The notes below the pieces were generated by a model. That model saw only the letters and a list, made by a program, of their open reading frames with translations. It was not told the DNA's origin and did not search any database. A DNA stretch of 64,000 nucleotides from an uncultured Verrucomicrobiae bacterium. Its GTDB lineage: Bacteria; Verrucomicrobiota; Verrucomicrobiia; Limisphaerales; AAA164-E04. The position numbers and the translations under genes are program-made. Shown here piece by piece: positions 53,515-62,083 of the stretch. The DNA lies in the NCBI GenBank assembly GCA_951813855.1, contig OX638380.1, positions 3,178,876 to 3,242,875 of the forward strand, written 5' to 3'. The first letter of the stretch is position 1. Each line of letters begins with the position of its first letter.

Positions 53515-54351
53515 TCACTCGGGCCGGTTCGCGGGCAAGGGCCGTCCGGTCGCGGCCGCTCGGTTTCCGTAGCCGAAGAGGTCCAATGCAACGTGTTCGA
53601 AACCGGCTTTTCGTAATTCCTTCCCGACGTTGTTCCGTAACTCGGGATGCAGCAACCGCGGCCATTCGTCCGGCGAGATTTCCACTCTCGCCAGATAGCC
53701 CTGGCCCAGTTCGTGCAGGCGCACGCGGAATTCCCGGAACCCGAAATCGCGCAGGGTTTGTTCGCCCGTTTCGACGGCGCGCAATTTGTCGGTTGTCACT
53801 CGTTCGCCGCGGGGGATTCTCGAACTCAGGCAGGGCTGGGCGGGTTGTTCCGCGGTCGGCAGTCCCAGTTCGCGGCTCAAGTTCCGAATTTCCGATTTGG
53901 TTAGCCCGGCCTCGCGCAAGGGGGCCAGGATCTGGAATTCCGTAGCGGCCGTTCGTCCAGGGCGTTCTTCGAGCGAATCGCTGGCGTTTTCTCCGTAAAG
54001 GATGGTCGAATACCCTCGCCGGCCGGCCAAGGCCGTCAGTTTGCGGAACAATTCCGCTTTGCAGAAATAGCAACGGTTGTTCGGATTGGCCAGATACTCT
54101 TCCTGCGCGAACTCTTCGGTTTGCAGGGTGGTCAGAGCGAAACCGAAGTCGGCGGCCAGCTTGCGGGCGTTTTCCAATTCCTGGCGCGGTAGGCTGGGGG
54201 AGTCGGCGATTGCCGCGAGGGACCGGGCCCCGATCGTTTGGTGGGCCACCACGGCCAGAAAGGCGGAATCCACCCCCCCGGAATAAGCGACGATACAGGA
54301 TTCCAGCGAGCGTATTCGGGACTGCAACTTTGCCAGTTTGTCGTCCGCCAC
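53515..54351 (-). CDS. larE: LarE-type ATP-dependent sulfur transferase
   Basis: 278 residues of the PP-loop family: SGGVDS at residues 24-29, then DSPSLPRQELENARKLA, EFAQEEYLANPNNRCYFCKA, YGENASDSLEERPGR, and QPCLSSRIPRGERVT. The last contains the Cys of the conserved P-C-L-x-S-R segment that in LarE proteins donates sulfur to the nickel-pincer cofactor. The protein ends with the HELGQGYLARVEI domain. No larB, larC or larA is in the window, so the role could also be in another thiolation pathway. It lies 5 bases after the membrane-protein gene on the same strand. Confidence 0.88.
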   Translation of the reverse strand: MADDKLAKLQSRIRSLESCIVAYSGGVDSAFLAVVAHQTIGARSLAAIADSPSLPRQELENARKLAADFGFALTTLQTEEFAQEEYLANPNNRCYFCKAELFRKLTALAGRRGYSTILYGENASDSLEERPGRTAATEFQILAPLREAGLTKSEIRNLSRELGLPTAEQPAQPCLSSRIPRGERVTTDKLRAVETGEQTLRDFGFREFRVRLHELGQGYLARVEISPDEWPRLLHPELRNNVGKELRKAGFEHVALDLFGYGNRAAATGRPLPANRPE

Positions 54352-54356
54352 AGGCT

Positions 54357-54872
54357 TTAAGCTGCCATAGTTTCCAGATTATGTCGAGCGGCCCGGGCGC
54401 CGGCCGGAGCGAAGTCGACGGCCGACGATTGCGGCCGAACTTCCGGGTGATTGATGCGGGCGCCGAAATTGGCCGAGCGGGCCATGAGCAACAAAGCCAC
54501 GAATGCCAGCAGAGCGGTTCCGATCGTCGCCCACGCCGGCAGGATTTTTGACTTGCGGGAGCAGAAGAGTCCGGCGGCCGAAAAAACGGCTAGCAAGAAC
54601 ATGCCCGTGACCGCTTGGTCGGCGCTTTGTTCATGCGCTTCGACTAATTCGTGATATTCCGAATTCGGCGCGAAGTCCTTTTCGTCTTCGGCCCAGTCGC
54701 CCGTGTATTTGACGATCATGGCGATCACGAACATGACGAGGCTCAGGTGGAGGGCGAAACGTTTGAATTCTTCGCTGCCCCGGCAGATGCCGACCAGCAA
54801 CAGCACGAAGACGAAGAGCGTCCCTACCACCGGGAGGTGGTTAAGGGCCAAATGAAGATGAATCCAACTCAT
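54357..54872 (-). CDS. Small integral membrane protein (DUF2231-like)
   Basis: 171 residues with four predicted transmembrane segments: residues ~13-29 (LPVVGTLFVFVLLLVGI), ~39-57 (FALHLSLVMFVIAMIVKYTG), ~88-103 (VTGMFLLAVFSAAGLF) and ~112-130 (WATIGTALLAFVALLLMA). The start MSWIHLHLALNHLPVVG and the histidines in HEL-VEAHEQ are typical of DUF2231-type quinone- or haem-linked membrane proteins. The function is unknown. The DUF assignment is by pattern and moderate. It probably shares a promoter with larE (5-base gap). Confidence 0.7.
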   Translation of the reverse strand: MSWIHLHLALNHLPVVGTLFVFVLLLVGICRGSEEFKRFALHLSLVMFVIAMIVKYTGDWAEDEKDFAPNSEYHELVEAHEQSADQAVTGMFLLAVFSAAGLFCSRKSKILPAWATIGTALLAFVALLLMARSANFGARINHPEVRPQSSAVDFAPAGARAARHNLETMAA

Positions 54873-54922
54873 GGTAAGACTGCCGCACGATCTTGCGAAG
54901 GATCAAGGTGGAAAGTTCAAGA

Positions 54923-54950
54923 TTGACGCCCCGATAGCTCTGATTAGTAT
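54923..54950 (+). promoter_or_regulatory. Probable gapA promoter
   Basis: TTGACG (54923-54928), 16-base spacer, TAGTAT (54945-54950). Transcription would begin near 54957, giving a leader of ~65 bases before the gapA ATG. Confidence 0.4.
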
Positions 54951-56076
<1,126 letters not shown>

Positions 56077-56407
56077 CCCCGGATCGAAAAGGCAGCGCCG
56101 CTCGGGGCGGGCCTGCGGAAAGAAGCAGCCGGCGAATCGATCGGTTCGCCGGGGAACTTCCGCGCATCTCGTCCGTCTTTCCGGAAAGTTTTTCCGGCAC
56201 CGGCGGTCGGTTTTTCGCGTCCTGACGAATTCGTTCCCGGCGGTCGCAAGTGGTAGCAGGTATCCGGGGACGACGCTCAGAGAGGCGACGAAATTTTCGA
56301 AATCTCGAGCGGGCCTCAGGTGCCCGCCGCCCGAGTTGGTTCCGGAACGGCGTCCGGCGACCGGTGGATCTCACCGGTCGGTTATCGGATTCCGTTCGGA
56401 AAAGATA
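56077..56407. other. Intergenic stretch, nothing recognised
   Basis: About 330 bases between gapA and the tRNA-Ser gene (convergent). Open frames on both strands are Arg-rich and without similarity. No strong terminator seen. Confidence 0.5.
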
Positions 56408-56500
56408 TGGCGGAGAGAGCGGGATTCGAACCCGCGGTGCGCTTTGAAGACACACGACGGTTTAGCAAACCGTAGCTTTAGACCACTCAGCCATCTCTCC
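56408..56500 (-). tRNA. tRNA-Ser (anticodon GCU), CCA encoded
   Basis: The minus strand gives a 7-bp acceptor stem (GGAGAGA...TCTCTCC), a D arm (GGCTGAGTGGTCTAAAGC), anticodon stem ACGGT/ACCGT with loop TTGCTAA (anticodon GCT at 56466-56464), a long variable arm (CGTGTGTCTTCAAAGCGCA region) and a T arm GGGTTCGAATCCC. Discriminator G and CCA are encoded at 56411-56408. The long variable arm and GCU anticodon make it Ser. tRNA genes are common integration marks; a transposon lies 230 bp upstream, but with its own 8-bp duplication, so it did not use the tRNA. Confidence 0.95.
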
Positions 56501-56724
56501 CTCTCCAGAACGGCATTTGAACGCCGCCGGGGAGTTTACGGCAAGCAAAATCGATTTGTCGATCAGATATTCGTAAATCGCCGTCCCGAACGAACTGTCG
56601 TTATCTGATACGATCGAAAAGTTAGCCGTTCCGGGCGTCGACGGTCATGGCGGTGTCGTCGCGAAAACGATGAATTGGTAACCCTGACGATTTCCCGGGA
56701 GCGGGAGGGCGATTACGTCCGGTG

Positions 56725-56732
56725 ATCTCTAT
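56725..56732. repeat. Left target-site duplication (ATCTCTAT)
   Basis: The 8-base sequence ATCTCTAT abuts the left terminal repeat and recurs exactly at the right end (59429-59436). Eight bases is the usual duplication length for IS1595-type elements. Confidence 0.9.
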
Positions 56733-56757
56733 GGGGATTATACGCTTAACTAGCCAA
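56733..56757 (+). repeat. Left terminal inverted repeat of the IS1595-type element
   Basis: Begins GGGGATTATACGC and ends ACTAGCCAA; matches the reverse complement of the right end at 23 of 25 positions (differences at positions 5 and 14). Confidence 0.9.
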
Positions 56758-56790
56758 AAGGTGTTGACTGGCTCCCGCAATTGAGTCACA

Positions 56791-57768
56791 ATGCTGTCCA
56801 ACATGGAGGCAGGCGTGACGCAGAAAGCGCCGGGTCGCTCGCACCGGATCGGCATGACGGTCAAGGAGCTGTTGCGCCGGTTTCCCGACGTCGCGACGGC
56901 GGAGCGCTGGTTCGAGGCAACTCGTTGGGCTGAAGGGCGTTTCTGCCCCGATTGCGGGTCCGTCAACACGGTCTCGATTGCGAGCCGTAAACCCATGCCC
57001 AACCGTTGCCGCGATTGCCGGGCGCACTTCTCGGTGCGAAAGGGTACCGTCATGCAGAGCAGCGAGCTCGGCCTCCAGAAATGGGCCATCGCGCTCTACA
57101 TGATGACGACCGGCATCAAGGGCACGAGCCGCATGAATCTCTACCGGGAAGTCGGCATCCGGCAGGCGACGGCATGGTTCCTCATGCAGCGCATCCGGGA
57201 GGGCTTCATTGAGGGCCACGATCTGCCGTTCCCCGGCCCGGTGGAAGCCGACGAAACAGCCGTGGGCGGTAAGCGGAAGAACATGTCGAAGGCGAAGCGC
57301 AAGGAGCTACGCGAAGCCGGGGCCGGGCGCGGCTCGGTAGGCAAGGCCAACGTGGCAGGCGTCAAGGACCGGGAGAGCAAGCAAGTCAGCGCGGCGGTCG
57401 TCGAGCGGATCGACGCGAAGACCTTGCAGCGTTTCGTGCCGGACCGGACGGAGAGCACGGCGACGGTCTATACGGACGAGTCGCGGGTCTATACCGGCCT
57501 TCCCCGCGCCCATGAGGCGGTCAATCACTCGGCTGGCGAGTATGTGCGCGGCAACGCGACGGTGAACGGCATGGCGGGCTTCTGGAGCCTGTTCAAGCGC
57601 GGCTACCACGGGACCTTCCGCCACCTCTCCGAGATGCACCTTGACCGGTATGTGCGGGAGTTCACCGGGCGGAACAACATCCGCGACATGGACACGCTGG
57701 AGCAGATGGCGTTCCTCGCCCGCGCGATTGTCGGCAAGCGGCTCTGCTACGCGGATCTGGTGTCGTGA
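56791..57768 (+). CDS. IS1595-family transposase
   Basis: 325 residues from an ATG at 56791 (an ATG at 56803 is also possible). The N-terminal zinc-ribbon has CPDCGS...CRDCRAHFSVRKGT (residues ~47-80). The catalytic RNase H-like part has VEADETAVGGK (first Asp), VYTDESRVYTGL (second Asp), and NGMAGFWSLFKRGYHGTFRH. At the position before GFWS, where many relatives have Glu, this protein has Ala; some IS1595 subgroups use Asn or His in place of the third acidic residue, so activity is uncertain. It would excise and insert the element. The stop overlaps the methyltransferase ATG. Confidence 0.92.
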   Translation: MLSNMEAGVTQKAPGRSHRIGMTVKELLRRFPDVATAERWFEATRWAEGRFCPDCGSVNTVSIASRKPMPNRCRDCRAHFSVRKGTVMQSSELGLQKWAIALYMMTTGIKGTSRMNLYREVGIRQATAWFLMQRIREGFIEGHDLPFPGPVEADETAVGGKRKNMSKAKRKELREAGAGRGSVGKANVAGVKDRESKQVSAAVVERIDAKTLQRFVPDRTESTATVYTDESRVYTGLPRAHEAVNHSAGEYVRGNATVNGMAGFWSLFKRGYHGTFRHLSEMHLDRYVREFTGRNNIRDMDTLEQMAFLARAIVGKRLCYADLVS

Positions 57769-58571
57769 TGGAGGCAGCCGAGGCGTTAGACCAGTTCTAT
57801 ACGCGCCCTGAATTGGCAGAGATATATATCGCCGAAATGCTTTCCCGGTGGTCCGACCCTGGCGTTCTGTTTGTGGAACCTTCAGCAGGTACGGGAGCGT
57901 TCCTAAAACCATTGATGGACGCTGGGAGAAAGGTGCGAGCCGTCGATATAGATCCGCAAGCGCCAGATATTCAGTGCATGGATTTCCTGCAAGCTGAGAG
58001 TGTTTTCGACGGGGAGCATTCGGCGATTGTAGTGGTTGGGAATCCGCCGTTCGGCAAGAATGCCGGCACGGCCGTACGGTTCTTCAATCGTGCCGCTTCC
58101 CGCGCTGACGAGATCGCTTTCATCGTTCCCCGTACCTTCCGGAAAATCAGTGTGCAGCGGCGGCTTCATTCAAGTTTCCATCTCTCGGAAGATGGGGATG
58201 TTGAGCGCTTCGCATTTCTGCGGTCCGGCAACCCACATGACGTTCCTTGTGCATGGCAGATATGGACACGACAGTCGATGAAACGTCTTGTGCCGCATCC
58301 GCCCTCAGTGGATCATCTGATCGATTATACGACGCCTTGGTTCGCCGATTTCGCTATGCGGCGCGTTGGCTTTTATGCCGGGCGCGTCGTGACTGGAAAC
58401 CTTATGTCGCTTTCGCAGACGACACACTACTTCATGCGGGAAATGGCAGATGGCGTTATTGATACCCTTCGCCGCATCAATTGGACGGAAGTATCTGCAC
58501 AAACTGTCGGGGTCCGTTCCCTGTCGAAGACAGAAATCGCCTTCAATCTGAGTGAGGCTTATCGTGCCTAA
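57768..58571 (+). CDS. DNA adenine methyltransferase (transposon passenger)
   Basis: 267 residues from an ATG at 57768 that overlaps the transposase TGA by one base. SAM-binding motif I is FVEPSAGTGAF (residues 35-45) and catalytic motif IV is GNPPFGKN (residues 91-98), the NPP(F/Y) of N6-adenine methyltransferases. The motif order I then IV is of the gamma type. The C-terminal part (residues 170-267) would hold the target recognition region and is not recognisable. It probably protects against the nuclease encoded immediately downstream. The target sequence cannot be told. Confidence 0.88.
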   Translation: MEAAEALDQFYTRPELAEIYIAEMLSRWSDPGVLFVEPSAGTGAFLKPLMDAGRKVRAVDIDPQAPDIQCMDFLQAESVFDGEHSAIVVVGNPPFGKNAGTAVRFFNRAASRADEIAFIVPRTFRKISVQRRLHSSFHLSEDGDVERFAFLRSGNPHDVPCAWQIWTRQSMKRLVPHPPSVDHLIDYTTPWFADFAMRRVGFYAGRVVTGNLMSLSQTTHYFMREMADGVIDTLRRINWTEVSAQTVGVRSLSKTEIAFNLSEAYRA

Positions 58572-59223
58572 GCACTCTGACAACCAGATGCATGGCAAGA
58601 GCTTCGAGAATCTCATAAAGGCAGCAAACGGCATCTTCACCTATGCCGCCGCTGACCGAAAGCGTTCTCCTAATGACAGGTTCGACATTCAGGCCGAAGA
58701 CGACTGTTCCCGCCAATTCCCGACTTCCATCAAGTCCACGCAGAACAGCGTAGTCGGGTTATCCGATGCGCGGTTATTCTGGCAGTCGTTCAATTTTGTC
58801 CCCTACAGAATACTTGTTGGCAGATACAAGCAAGACGGAGGCATAAAGGTCTTCGAAGAAATTCACGAAATCATCCTGCGTGATAGATACAGGGTGCAGT
58901 TGCTTGGCAATGTATCAGAGGAAGAAATTAACGAATTTCACGATGGACTAAGGGCGTTCCAAGCGGGGCGCGACGAGCAGTCCAGAGCAAGCGAATGGGC
59001 GCAAAGGCACAAGCGGGAATTAATGCCGCATATCGGGTTGGTCACGCTCAACCCTAAGATAGACTCGAAAAATCAGCGACGCCTTCAGTGCAGTATCAGC
59101 TTGGGAAAGCTGATCGAGATATTGAAAACTGACGACTACATGCTTCACGAAGAGAGCTTCGGGAATCTTCCGTTGCCCCTTCGCATTGCCAGTGGCCGAC
59201 GCAGACTAAGGAGAGAGCCATGA
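58564..59223 (+). CDS. Probable restriction nuclease partner of the passenger methyltransferase
   Basis: 219 residues from a GTG at 58564 (MPKHSDNQMHGKSFENLIKA), overlapping the methyltransferase stop by 8 bases. A D...(x)xK arrangement is visible: NDRFDIQAEDD (Asp41) followed by FPTSIKST (Lys57), with GKSFENLI at the N-terminus as in PD-(D/E)XK nucleases, whose middle acidic residue may be replaced. GLSDARLFWQSF follows. The rest is helical (EEINEFHDGLRAFQAG). No database family was named from memory. Restriction activity is inferred from the pairing and the motif, not shown. It could instead be a methylase-associated repair or nicking enzyme. Confidence 0.6.
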   Translation: MPKHSDNQMHGKSFENLIKAANGIFTYAAADRKRSPNDRFDIQAEDDCSRQFPTSIKSTQNSVVGLSDARLFWQSFNFVPYRILVGRYKQDGGIKVFEEIHEIILRDRYRVQLLGNVSEEEINEFHDGLRAFQAGRDEQSRASEWAQRHKRELMPHIGLVTLNPKIDSKNQRRLQCSISLGKLIEILKTDDYMLHEESFGNLPLPLRIASGRRRLRREP

Positions 59224-59396
59224 CAACGCGGAAACCGGCGAGCGAGCACAAGCCGAAGGGGCGGAGACCAACCCGCGTCATCAAGCTCGACGCGACACCG
59301 GAGGAAGCCGCGCGGGCCATGTTCTCCGCCGTCAAGCCGTCCGTCCCGCCGCTGCGGAAGCCGCACCGGAAACCGCCAGCGGCGTCAACGGCTTAG
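59220..59396 (+). CDS. Small basic IS1595-associated protein (58 aa)
   Basis: Found by reading past the nuclease gene: ATG at 59220 overlaps its TGA as ATGA. The protein starts MTTRKPASEHKPKGRRPTRV, continues IKLDATPEEAARAMFSAVKP, and ends PHRKPPAASTA. It is Pro/Lys/Arg-rich with one short amphipathic helix (TPEEAARAMFSAVKP). Very similar tiny proteins occur next to IS1595 transposases in proteobacteria as far as I recall. The role is unknown; it may bind DNA or the transposase. It ends 7 bases before the right terminal repeat. Confidence 0.65.
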   Translation: MTTRKPASEHKPKGRRPTRVIKLDATPEEAARAMFSAVKPSVPPLRKPHRKPPAASTA

Positions 59397-59403
59397 GCGC
59401 GGC

Positions 59404-59428
59404 TTGGCTAGTTATGCGTATAAGCCCC
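59404..59428 (-). repeat. Right terminal inverted repeat of the IS1595-type element
   Basis: TTGGCTAGTTATGCG... ending AAGCCCC; the inverted partner of 56733-56757, followed directly by the second copy of ATCTCTAT (59429-59436). Confidence 0.9.
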
Positions 59429-59436
59429 ATCTCTAT
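59429..59436. repeat. Right target-site duplication (ATCTCTAT)
   Basis: Exact copy of 56725-56732; marks the right insertion edge of the transposon. Confidence 0.9.
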
Positions 59437-60080
59437 GGTGGGTAGGAACCGCCGCTTGGGGACGAGCTTGCGGAAACTCGACTGGTCTTTCGGACGAGGG
59501 AGAAGCGCAGCCCGGTTCGTGGGGCGTCGAACTGGCGAATGCGGCTGTCTTATCCTGCGGGGCGACCTTAGTTCGAGAGCGACTGCGAGCTGAGCAACGA
59601 AAGGGGCCGAACATTAAAGCAGGAATTGATCCGCCGTTCAGGAGGGTAACCGGACCAAGAATTCAAGCTAGCGGACCGCGAGTCGCCGAATCCGTTACGA
59701 GTTGCGTTGTCGCGAAGAGAATTCGAACCGGACGCCGGAGGGCTTGACCGGAGTGTCGGCGACGGTAATGCCGGGTTTTAGTTCTCCCGGTTCCGGAGCA
59801 CGGAGCCGGGAATTTTCCGGCGCGGCGAAGCACGGCAGAACAGACGATCGGCGGCGAGCGGCCGGAGCAAAATTCGGAACCTGGTTCGCGTCCGGCGGCG
59901 GCAGTTTGATTATTATGGCCGATCGGTTAAGAATGCCGGGTTCCATCCTGAAATCTATTGAAAAACGATTAGATTATTTTACGGTCAGAGCCGATTTCGC
60001 CGGATGTTCCTCCCGGTATTGCGACGCTACTGTCAACACGATTTGGAGTAAACTTCCGAATCTCGATCGCTGAGATTTTC
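59437..60080. other. Intergenic stretch, nothing recognised
   Basis: About 640 bases between the transposon and the NCS2 gene. A plus-strand frame at 59702-60073 is open but is low-complexity at its start and shows no domain; it is not taken as a gene. The last 100 bases turn AT-rich and probably contain the permease promoter. Confidence 0.45.
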
Positions 60081-61850
60081 ATGGCTCAGGATAATTCGCA
60101 TTCCGAAATAGATTTGCGTTATCAAGCCGATGAACGACCGCCGCTGGCGTTGGCGTACGGTTTGGGGCTTCAACTGGGCGTGCTGTGTTTGAGCGGGATC
60201 GTCTTAACGCCGGCGATCGTGTTGCGGGCGGCGGGTCAATCCGAGGCCTATATCGCCTGGGCGGTCTTCGCCGCGGTGGTCATCAGCGGTATTGTCACCA
60301 TGATTCAGGCCCAACGATGGGGTTGGCTCGGCTCCGGTTATGCGCTTTGCATCGGCACCCCCGGGACTTTTATCGCGGTCAGTTATGCGGCGATTGTCCA
60401 TCCTCAGGGGGGAGTGGCCATGATGGCGACCTTGGTCGTGATCTCTTCGCTTTTTCAACTGGCGCTTGCTTCGCGACTTTCTTGGTTTCGCCGGATATTT
60501 ACGCCCACCGTTACCGGTGCGGTCATTATGCTGGTGCCGATTACGGTCATGCCCGTCATCTTCCGGGAATTGGAAAACGTTCCGGAAGGAACGGCGCCGT
60601 TGGCTGCCGGGTTCAGTTCGGCGGTCACTTTGGTCGTCATGATCGGCGCTGCGCTTACTTCGGCCGGGTATTGGCGTCTCTGGGCTCCGGTTATCGGTGT
60701 GGTAGCCGGATCTTTAGTCGGAGGGTGGTTTGGAATTTACGATATTCGATCGGTGGCCGACGCCTCGTGGCTCGGGTTTCCCCGGATCGAAATACCGGGG
60801 TTCGATCTAAGTTTCGGAGGAGCTTTCTGGTCGTTGCTTCCGCCTTTTTTGTTGGTGACGATGGTAGGTTCGATCAAGACGCTCGGCGATGCGCTGGCGA
60901 TTCAGAAGGTGTCTTGGCGTCGGCCCCGGGCCTTGGATTACCGATCGATCCAGGGCGCGGTCGGCGCCAACGGCTTGGGCAATCTCTTCACCGGTTTGAC
61001 GGGCACGATGCCCAATACCGCTTGTTCTTCCAGCGTGTCGGTTATCGAATTGACGGGAGTGGGGTCGCGTCAGGTCGGCGTAGCGGTCGGGGTGTTGTTT
61101 CTGGCGATAGCATTGATCCCGAAAGCGTCGGCGACCGTTCTGGCGATTCCTAAGCCGGTGGCGGCGGCCTACATTACCGTGATCATGTCGATGCTTTTTG
61201 TTCAGGGCTTGAAGATAGCGATTCAGGGAGCCTCCGATTATCGCAAATTCTTGGTTGTCGGGATCTCTTTCTGGATCGGTTACGGCTTCGAAGCCCGATT
61301 GATTTTTCCCGAGATTTTCGATCGGTTCGGAAACGGTATTTTGCAGAATGGACTGACGGCCGGCGGCTTGACGGCCCTGATCCTGACTTGGTTTTTGGAA
61401 TATGCCCCGAGGAAACGTCAACGACTCGAAATCGATTTCGACATGTCTTCGCTGACGCAAATCCGTGATTTTCTCGCCGTGGCCGCCGGGCGGAATTGTT
61501 GGAACCAGGAAACGCTCACGCGCTTGGAAGCGGTTAGCGAGGAAGCGTTGGCGACGTTATTGGATCAGGAAGGAAAGCGGGAAGTTCGCAGTCGTTTGTC
61601 GGTAGTCGTCTCCCGAGAAGATGACGGCATCGTGCTTGAATTCACGGTCGGGGCGCCGGGCGAAATCAACGTTCAGGATCGGTTGGCTCTTTGGGATCAG
61701 CAACCGGCGGCTCACGAATCGGAACGGGATATATCGCTTCGCCTGCTGAGGCATCTGGCGTCTTCGATCCGGCATCAGCAATATTTCGACATGGACATTC
61801 TTACGGTACGAGTAAAGCCGGTAACCTCAGAGTCAACGGCTCCCGCTTGA
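60081..61850 (+). CDS. NCS2-type xanthine/uracil permease fused to an anti-sigma-like ATPase domain
   Basis: 589 residues. Residues ~20-445 are a SLC23/NCS2 nucleobase transporter with about 14 membrane segments: LGVLCLSGIVLTPAIVLRAA, IGTPGTFIAVSYAAIV, FTPTVTGAVIMLVPITVMPV, FLLVTMVGSIKTLGDALAIQ, and the NQE-like motif region GLGNLFTGLTGTMPNTACSS. Residues ~455-589 are soluble and helical/sheet with TRLEAVSEEALATLLDQEGK, SRLSVVVSREDDGIVLEFTV and DISLRLLRHLASSIRHQQYF, which matches the RsbW/HATPase_c_2 fold (anti-sigma or kinase-like). The fusion suggests that transport is linked to signalling or nucleotide sensing. The substrate is most likely a purine or uracil. Confidence 0.8.
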   Translation: MAQDNSHSEIDLRYQADERPPLALAYGLGLQLGVLCLSGIVLTPAIVLRAAGQSEAYIAWAVFAAVVISGIVTMIQAQRWGWLGSGYALCIGTPGTFIAVSYAAIVHPQGGVAMMATLVVISSLFQLALASRLSWFRRIFTPTVTGAVIMLVPITVMPVIFRELENVPEGTAPLAAGFSSAVTLVVMIGAALTSAGYWRLWAPVIGVVAGSLVGGWFGIYDIRSVADASWLGFPRIEIPGFDLSFGGAFWSLLPPFLLVTMVGSIKTLGDALAIQKVSWRRPRALDYRSIQGAVGANGLGNLFTGLTGTMPNTACSSSVSVIELTGVGSRQVGVAVGVLFLAIALIPKASATVLAIPKPVAAAYITVIMSMLFVQGLKIAIQGASDYRKFLVVGISFWIGYGFEARLIFPEIFDRFGNGILQNGLTAGGLTALILTWFLEYAPRKRQRLEIDFDMSSLTQIRDFLAVAAGRNCWNQETLTRLEAVSEEALATLLDQEGKREVRSRLSVVVSREDDGIVLEFTVGAPGEINVQDRLALWDQQPAAHESERDISLRLLRHLASSIRHQQYFDMDILTVRVKPVTSESTAPA

Positions 61851-62083
61851 TCGATTTCGCGACCGGATCGGCGATTCGTCTCGGCAGGGAGAGTTGTTCG
61901 TCCGGGTACCGGTTCCCGATGCTTTTCGCCAAGTTCGGGTAAGCGTGTCGGCCCGGAGCTCCGGGTAGAAGAAGTCGCGATCAGGGAACGCTGGGGTGAC
62001 GATTTCGCGGTGCGGCCGAATCGGCCGCCGGTCTTGATCGATTCCTGGTCCGGCGTTCCCTCGGGTTCGGGGACGAAGCCCGT

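Larger units (their letters stand above)
56733..59428 (+). mobile_element. IS1595-type transposon carrying a restriction-modification module
   Basis: A 2,696-bp element bounded by 25-bp inverted repeats (23 of 25 identical) and an 8-bp direct duplication ATCTCTAT. It contains four genes in one direction: transposase, adenine methyltransferase, a probable restriction nuclease and a 58-residue basic protein. Each overlaps the next by 1-8 bases, so they form one transcription unit. Codon use is richer in GC third positions and Arg/Ala in the transposase and the small gene than in the host genes. IS1595-family elements with passenger genes are known, and some carry methyltransferases (from memory, not checked). 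The element looks complete and fairly recent because the repeats and the duplication are intact. Confidence 0.9.

Noticed and set aside
56408..56500. tRNA-Ser as attachment site of the nearby element
   Set aside because: The element has its own terminal repeats and an 8-bp duplication 225 bp away, so it entered by DDE transposition and not by site-specific integration at the tRNA.
59702..60073. 123-codon plus-strand frame before the permease
   Set aside because: Low-complexity start and no recognisable domain; probably chance.
61952..61965. Perfect palindrome CCCGGAGCTCCGGG after the permease gene
   Set aside because: It has no loop and no T-run; probably not a terminator, and its length is within chance for GC-rich DNA.
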